Assembly (NCBI GenBank): GCA_003151475.1
Contig: PLXQ01000031.1
Span: 7,244-71,243 of the forward strand
Length of the DNA: 64,000 bases
Direction: 5' to 3'
Source of the DNA: Acidimicrobiaceae bacterium
Lineage (GTDB): Bacteria > Actinomycetota > Acidimicrobiia > Acidimicrobiales > UBA8190
Shown: one piece after another, positions 59,631-64,000 of the stretch
Numbering within the stretch: the first letter of the stretch is position 1
Layout: the number at the start of each line of letters is the position of its first letter
Position numbers and translations under genes: made by a program
Notes under the pieces: model-generated
Told to the model about the DNA's origin: nothing
Databases searched by the model: none
The model's input: the letters and a program-made list of their open reading frames with translations, nothing else

Positions 59631-60236
59631 TCAGCTCGTTGTCGACGTCCCGCTCTTGATGGCGAGGCTGGACACGCCGGCTCCGGCACACATGGCCGTG
59701 ATCTGAGCAGTGGTGTTCTTCAGAACGACGGTGGCGTTCGAGCTCTTGCCGCTGTCAGTACCCATGTACGAGCCGGATCCACTGGTGGCAGGGCCAACCT
59801 TGAAGCCGGGATTCGTGCCCGTTGTGGGCGTGGCGCCCGGGAACGTAACCGACGTCGGGGCGATCTTGGAACCCGGTGCCCACGTCGTGGTGAACGTGAT
59901 AGGCGTGGTCGAGGGGCTAGCCAGTGACGTGCAGTTGTTGCCCGTGCTGTTGTACGAGGCGTGGGCCGTGCCCTTGGCCGCCTTCACTGTGCCGCCTCCG
60001 GCAACGGCGCACTTCTTCTCCGAGACGTTCACCGTGACCTGGTCGGTCTTCGCTGTTCCACCAGTGACGAGCGGCGTGGCGAAGCTGATCGAGCCCGTGA
60101 CTTTGGTACAAGTCAGAGTTCCGGGCTGGTTGATCGGTCCACCCTTGGCCGAGGCGGCAGTCACACCGAGCATGCTCACGAGGGAGAGCGGCATCAGCAC
60201 TGCTGCAACTCCCATTGCGATCCTTCTGGTCTTCAC
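59631..60236 (-). CDS. Small secreted protein of unknown function
   Basis: 201 aa. Signal peptide (~1-31, VLMPLSLVSMLGVTAASA), then a Thr/Ser/Gly-rich beta-type sequence with four Cys (TLTCTKVTGSISF, SEKKCAVAGGG, NNCTSLASP, MCAGAGVSSL), probably two disulfides. No anchor or catalytic motif. GTG 60236 follows the strong ribosome-binding site AAGGAGG, suggesting high expression. I do not recognise the family. Confidence 0.7.
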   Translation of the reverse strand: MKTRRIAMGVAAVLMPLSLVSMLGVTAASAKGGPINQPGTLTCTKVTGSISFATPLVTGGTAKTDQVTVNVSEKKCAVAGGGTVKAAKGTAHASYNSTGNNCTSLASPSTTPITFTTTWAPGSKIAPTSVTFPGATPTTGTNPGFKVGPATSGSGSYMGTDSGKSSNATVVLKNTTAQITAMCAGAGVSSLAIKSGTSTTS

Positions 60237-60621
60237 ATGTCCTCCTTGAGGAATAACGGTTGGTGAGGTTTAAACGCCCCGGGCACTACTTTCATTACAG
60301 GCCGGATTCCCTTTCGGTCATTTCCCGCCCCGGGTTCCGCCGACGGTCCGCTCGGCATCGACCCACGCAGTTGTCCAGCGCCCCCCTTATTGCCATCTAG
60401 GCGGGAAGGCACCAGGCCAGTGGCGATGCCGCGAAACGACGCCGCCCCTACCCGAAGTGACCCTCACCCCCCAGACTTCGAGGCCATCGTGACCGATCGC
60501 CCCGGCCCACTACACCATCACTTTTGAGGAAATCCCCGAGGGACTCAAAGGCGTCAGGTGCTCGGACGAACACTACAGTAGCTGCCCTTATCGGCGATCC
60601 CCCGTCGCCCCTGACCGGCCG
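60237..60621. other. 385-bp divergent spacer upstream of the sortase and small secreted protein
   Basis: Contains the minus-strand promoter for the small secreted protein and its AAGGAGG site near 60240. No coding sequence or RNA gene seen in the remainder; a TTG-initiated extension of the sortase frame from 60524 is possible but lacks support. Confidence 0.4.
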
Positions 60622-60627
60622 TACACT
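60622..60627 (+). promoter_or_regulatory. -10 box for a leaderless sortase transcript
   Basis: TACACT ends 7 nt before GTG 60635 (4 nt before GTG 60632). Same arrangement as at the glycosyltransferase and sulfotransferase genes. Confidence 0.45.
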
Positions 60628-60634
60628 CGACGTG

Positions 60635-61618
60635 GTGCAGCACGGAGTCTTGAAGAAGGTCGGGACCGCTCTGTGCATCCTCGGAGCCATTCTCCTTGCG
60701 TTCGTGGCCTTTCAGCTCTGGGGCACCTCCTTCTCCGAACATTCTGCTCAGACCCGGCTGAAGACCGAATTCAGCGCTCAGCTCAACGCACACTCCTCGA
60801 CACCGCGAACGTCGACCCCCCCGACCTCTTCTTCCCCGACGACTTCGACGGCCCAGGGCGATACGTCCGGTGGCGACGTACTGCAGACTCAGGGGGGAAG
60901 TGACGGCACGAGCACGGGATCGGTGGCGGCCGGCTCGCCCATCGGCTTGCTCACCATCGTCCGCATCGGCATGGTCGACGACGTGATCATCGAAGGCGTG
61001 GACGATGCCGATCTGCGCCAGGGACCGGGTCACTATCCCGGCACTCCTCTGCCGGGACAGGCAGGAAACGCCGCCATTGCGGGACATCGCACCACCTATG
61101 CGGCGCCGTTCTACAACTTGGACCAGCTCCGAACGGGCGACCCCATCGTCGTGCGTACGATCGCCGGCACCTTCCATTACGCCGTCACGCGCACGATGAT
61201 CGTCGTTCCCACCGACTCATCCGTTCTCGATGACACCGCCGTGTCGGAGCTCACGCTGACAACGTGCAACCCCCGTTACAGCGCGGCGCAGCGACTCGTG
61301 GTCGTCGCTCTACTCCAGAGCTCGCGCTTGGCCGGCGTTGCCCAGCCGCCCCATCACCGGGGTCCGTCGCGTACGTCGGCCACGTCGACAGCCAGCACCT
61401 CCAGTCTCGGGGCCGGGGGCGGGGGCAGCGGGGTGGCGGGTGTCGTTCTCTGGGGCCTCCTGGCGGCCATCGTGGGGTTCTTCGTCGCTCTCATTTGGCG
61501 GAGGTCGAAATCCCGGGTTCCTCGATGGACCACCGCCCTGGTCGGCGTCCCCGGCATCTTCGTCACCATGTTTGTCTTTTTCGGGCATCTGAGCACCCTC
61601 CTGCCTGCTAGTTTCTGA
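60635..61618 (+). CDS. Class E sortase
   Basis: 327 aa from GTG 60635. Membrane helix ~8-30 (VGTALCILGAILLAFVAFQL), a Ser/Thr linker, then the sortase core: GLLTIVRIGMVDDVIIEGVD, AAIAGHRTTYAAPFYNLDQL with the catalytic His near residue 150, and ELTLTTCNPRYSAAQRLVV with Cys and Arg near 210. A second, C-terminal pair of membrane segments (~265-325) is unusual for the family. It attaches LAXTG proteins such as the 58145 product to the wall. TTG 60524 would add 37 residues with no ribosome-binding site. Confidence 0.88.
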   Translation: MQHGVLKKVGTALCILGAILLAFVAFQLWGTSFSEHSAQTRLKTEFSAQLNAHSSTPRTSTPPTSSSPTTSTAQGDTSGGDVLQTQGGSDGTSTGSVAAGSPIGLLTIVRIGMVDDVIIEGVDDADLRQGPGHYPGTPLPGQAGNAAIAGHRTTYAAPFYNLDQLRTGDPIVVRTIAGTFHYAVTRTMIVVPTDSSVLDDTAVSELTLTTCNPRYSAAQRLVVVALLQSSRLAGVAQPPHHRGPSRTSATSTASTSSLGAGGGGSGVAGVVLWGLLAAIVGFFVALIWRRSKSRVPRWTTALVGVPGIFVTMFVFFGHLSTLLPASF

Positions 61619-61657
61619 GCGGCGTCAAAGTTCCTGGTCAGGCGGTACAGGCGTGGG

Positions 61658-61702
61658 GGGCAAGCGAATCGAACCCCGGGCGGGGCTGCCTCCGGGGCTT
61701 GC
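61658..61702 (+). ncRNA. Structured element between the sortase and the LuxR-type regulator
   Basis: GGCAAG (61658-61663) pairs with CTTGCC (61697-61702), and inside it CCCCGG (61673-61678) pairs with CCGGGG (61691-61696), leaving an asymmetric internal loop on the 5' side. It lies 40 nt after the sortase stop and may be a terminator or a regulatory leader of the next gene. Nothing identifies a known RNA family. Confidence 0.35.
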
Positions 61703-61756
61703 CTAGGCCTACGGTTCCACACAGCGTGGGAAGAGACCCCTGGGCACGCGCGTACA

Positions 61757-63412
61757 GTGAGGTATAGAGTGCAGGTTGTCGCAGCCGTTGCCCGGCGGAA
61801 GGGCTGGCTGGCGACAAATGGGGGATGGACAGGGTCGGGGGGCAGGTTGACCTTCGTTGGCGAAAGCGAAGACAAGGCGCGTGGCGGCGCGGGACGGACG
61901 AGCTGGCGGGAACCGTCCACTCTCGTTCTGCGCAGCGTTCCGTCGTCGACGGACCGGTTCGCGCGTGACAGCGTCGACCCGGCGTTCGGCGGTCTCGATC
62001 GGCGGAGCTGGCCGAAGGACGCCAGCCATCACGTCATCGCCTGTGTCGATGTCCAATCCAATGCGACGACAGCCGGCGACGACGTCACCCCCGACGTCCT
62101 CTGGGGCCTGGCTGTGCGGCGGATGGAACGCTGCATCCGACCGGCCGACCGGGTCTGCATGCTCGGCGGATCACGTTTTGCCGTCTGTTTCGGCAACGGC
62201 GCCCACCGTGTCGCCCCCGATGAACTCGGCACCCGGCTGGCGCGGGCCATGGGCGATCATCTCGTGGTCGGCTCCACCGCTCTCGACCTGCGGGTCAGGG
62301 TCGGCGTCGGTGCGGGAACCCTGGCCGTGGAAGCCAGCCATCTCACCGGAGCCGCTATCGCGTCGACGAAATCGGCGCGACGAGCCACCTCTTCCCGATC
62401 ACTTCCTGGCGTCAGTGCTTCGAGCGGAGTGGCGGTCACCCATGTTCCCGATCCCCAGGATCTGCTGACAATCTCCGAGCGTGACGCACTGACGGGAACC
62501 CTTCTACGAGCACCGGGCACCCGCGCCACGGGCAAGACATCGTCAGCGACCACGAACCGGTTGCTACTGCGGGCCTTCTTCCCCACCTCAGACTCGGGCG
62601 AGCATGGGGCTGCCGCCAACGGGGCGAGGTCGCGAAAGGCCCACAACGTCGAGACAACGCGAGGAGTGACCTACTCCCGCATCGCCGGTCTCACGATATT
62701 GGTGGTCGATCCCGCCGTCTCCACCTCGGACATGCCCCGTTCGGCAGTTCAGGGTGTCGCCGCTGTCGCCCGCCGGCTCGGGGTCTGTCCGATCCTTTCG
62801 CAAGCCGACCGGCCCGACACGGTGGTGGACGACCTCTCGGTGAGCGAGGCCGACGCTGTTGTTCTCATCTTGCACCCCGACACCGCCAGTCCCTCGGTCG
62901 ACGCCGGCACACCGTGGGAGCATCCGGCGCGCCTGGCCCGGGCTCTCGTTGATGCCGGCGCGTCGGTCATCGCCCTGAGCGTCGGTGCCAGTGCCGCCGC
63001 CGTCGCCGCCTGCGTGGAACAGGGCGCCGCCGGGGTACTCCAGATCGACGCTCTGGCCGATGAACTCGTCACCGTGGCCAAGGCCTCCGGACCGAGAGCC
63101 ACCGGGGTGGTTCGTACGAACGGCAACGGGAGCAACGGCTCCCAGCGGGGGCGCCGGCAGCTCCCCCCTCCGTTCGATGCCCTCATCCACCTGACCTCGA
63201 CGGAGCGCAAGGTCCTGTTCCACATGATGGAGGGACGCTCGGCAGGCGACATCGCCGCTGTCCTCGTGGTGTCGCTCACAACAGTGCGGTCCCACATCCG
63301 CTCGATTCTGCGCAAGCTCAACGTCAACTCACAACTGGCCGCCGTGGCCATTGCCAACGGCGCCGATCCCCGCTCCGATCCCCGGGCCGATTCACGGGCC
63401 GTCGCCGGCTGA
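61757..63412 (+). CDS. LuxR-type transcription factor with degenerate GGDEF domain
   Basis: 551 aa. Residues ~90-210 have the layout of a diguanylate cyclase domain, with RVCMLGGSRFAVCFGNGAH at the signature: GGSRF instead of GGDEF, so no cyclase activity is expected. A receiver-like segment follows (~315-455, GLTILVVDPAVSTSDM, DAVVLILHPDTAS, VIALSVGASAAAVAACVEQG). The C-terminus is a LuxR/NarL helix-turn-helix (HLTSTERKVLFHMMEGRSAG ... VVSLTTVRSHIRSILRKLNV). It could regulate the surface locus through protein interaction or nucleotide binding without catalysis. Start GTG 61757 or GTG 61769. Confidence 0.8.
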   Translation: MRYRVQVVAAVARRKGWLATNGGWTGSGGRLTFVGESEDKARGGAGRTSWREPSTLVLRSVPSSTDRFARDSVDPAFGGLDRRSWPKDASHHVIACVDVQSNATTAGDDVTPDVLWGLAVRRMERCIRPADRVCMLGGSRFAVCFGNGAHRVAPDELGTRLARAMGDHLVVGSTALDLRVRVGVGAGTLAVEASHLTGAAIASTKSARRATSSRSLPGVSASSGVAVTHVPDPQDLLTISERDALTGTLLRAPGTRATGKTSSATTNRLLLRAFFPTSDSGEHGAAANGARSRKAHNVETTRGVTYSRIAGLTILVVDPAVSTSDMPRSAVQGVAAVARRLGVCPILSQADRPDTVVDDLSVSEADAVVLILHPDTASPSVDAGTPWEHPARLARALVDAGASVIALSVGASAAAVAACVEQGAAGVLQIDALADELVTVAKASGPRATGVVRTNGNGSNGSQRGRRQLPPPFDALIHLTSTERKVLFHMMEGRSAGDIAAVLVVSLTTVRSHIRSILRKLNVNSQLAAVAIANGADPRSDPRADSRAVAG

Positions 63413-63437
63413 ACGGTTTCGTCCCGGACCCGCTCAG

Positions 63438-64000
63438 TCAGTCGATCAGGGGCAGGATCCGGGCTTCGGCGGCCACGACTCCCGTGGCCGGGTCCCCGGT
63501 ACGAATCTCCACCGGACAGGGCGGCTCGACGGCGCGATGAAGATAGGCCAGGGCGACAGGAGCCTCGAGCGCCGCTGACCAGGCCACCGAGGTGACCTTT
63601 CCGACAACGCGATCGCCCACCGCCACCTCGGCGCCCGACCCCACGGCACGGGCATCTCCGGTGGATGGGTCCATCACGATGCCCCGGAGCCGGCGCGCCA
63701 CCTTGTTGCCGCGGGCATCGAGGCGGGCCACCAGTTCCTGCCCCGTGTAGCAGCCCTTGGTGAAGCTGACGCAGCGCTCGAGGAGACCTGCCTCGGCGGC
63801 GATAGTGCGATCGTCGAGTTCGGCACCCATCACGGGGATTCCTGCTTCGACCCGCACCGCCTGCCAGGCGTCCGCCCCGCACCGGCGCACTCCTTCAGGG
63901 AGCTCGGGGCCGGCCCCGAGAAGGTCGACGCCGACAACAGCGCCCCAGGCGAAATTCGCCATGAACGACGTCCCCGGGGCGGGGTCGAGGCCCGTGGCGA
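63438..64000 (-). CDS. ygfZ: YgfZ/GcvT-like folate-binding protein, 5' truncated by the window
   Basis: At least 187 codons; the frame stays open through the right edge (preceding codons read LDPAPGTSF), so the true start lies beyond 64000. The diagnostic motif KGCYTGQELVARLDARGNKV matches the K-G-C-Y-x-G-Q-E signature of YgfZ, a tetrahydrofolate-dependent protein that helps repair or assemble iron-sulfur clusters. It is convergent with the LuxR-type gene, 25 bp apart. It is unrelated to the surface locus and marks its right border. Confidence 0.88.
   Translation of the reverse strand, partial: ATGLDPAPGTSFMANFAWGAVVGVDLLGAGPELPEGVRRCGADAWQAVRVEAGIPVMGAELDDRTIAAEAGLLERCVSFTKGCYTGQELVARLDARGNKVARRLRGIVMDPSTGDARAVGSGAEVAVGDRVVGKVTSVAWSAALEAPVALAYLHRAVEPPCPVEIRTGDPATGVVAAEARILPLID

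Noticed and set aside
60524..60634. TTG-initiated N-terminal extension of the sortase
   Set aside because: No ribosome-binding site, and a TACACT box fits a leaderless start at GTG 60635.
61658..61702. GAATCGAACC resembles a tRNA T-loop on the minus strand
   Set aside because: The acceptor-like stem closes after about 45 nt with no anticodon or D arm, so no tRNA or tmRNA can be drawn.

Overview
The window is a high-GC actinobacterial chromosome segment dominated by a cell-surface glycan locus. The actinobacterial call is an inference. It rests on very high G+C, frequent GTG and TTG starts, several apparently leaderless promoters, class E sortase biology (an LAFTG substrate beside a sortase) and a large Thr/Pro-rich secretome. 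Gene content would fit an uncultured Acidimicrobiia-like lineage, but I cannot prove that from sequence alone. The first ~1.2 kb (cysN fragment, AT-rich repeat spacer, cysD) looks different in composition and style. It is either recently acquired or a chimeric join.

Layout. 1-1.2 kb: sulfate activation genes (minus strand). 1.2-8.4 kb: cysQ, a GNAT acetyltransferase, a WecA/MraY-type glycan-phosphate transferase, an EpsN-like aminotransferase, a secreted beta-helix protein, a methyltransferase and a polysaccharide deacetylase. 8.5-26.6 kb: a core of six paralogous Glyco_tranf_2_4-type glycosyltransferases, two tandem GT-A-like proteins, a core-2/I-branching-type transferase, three sulfotransferases, a sugar formyltransferase, a sulfatase-fold protein and a Wzm/Wzt ABC exporter. 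26.6-39.5 kb: asparagine synthetase-type amidotransferase, three more sulfotransferases, GT4 and GT2 glycosyltransferases and a polytopic membrane protein. 39.5-47.5 kb: a secreted protein, a Wzz/BY-kinase-like protein with a degenerate P-loop, a CapD/FlaA1-type dehydratase, a UDP-sugar dehydrogenase and an epimerase. 47.5-61.6 kb: mostly minus-strand secreted proteins (three related beta-helix proteins, an SGNH hydrolase, an L,D-transpeptidase, an LAFTG-anchored protein) and the class E sortase. 61.7-64 kb: a LuxR-type regulator with a degenerate GGDEF domain, and a partial ygfZ.

Working model (inference): nucleotide sugars are made by the dehydratase, dehydrogenase, epimerase, aminotransferase, acetyl- and formyl-transferases and perhaps amidated by AsnB. 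A lipid-linked glycan is started by the WecA-like enzyme, extended by about a dozen glycosyltransferases, sulfated by up to six PAPS-dependent sulfotransferases, exported by Wzm/Wzt and placed at the surface with sortase-anchored and beta-helix proteins. PAPS supply (CysDN) and PAP clearance (CysQ) at the left edge fit a sulfated glycan.

Most striking signals: (1) six sulfotransferases in one glycan locus; (2) a 267-bp identical inverted tract inside two otherwise diverged sulfotransferase genes flanking the exporter, which could be gene conversion or an invertible shuffling device; (3) a promoter plus short leader ORF starting Met-Arg-Arg-Gly repeated before the exporter and two glycosyltransferases, with leader stop codons abutting or overlapping the next start; (4) a recurrent TAnnnT-spacer-start arrangement suggesting leaderless mRNAs.
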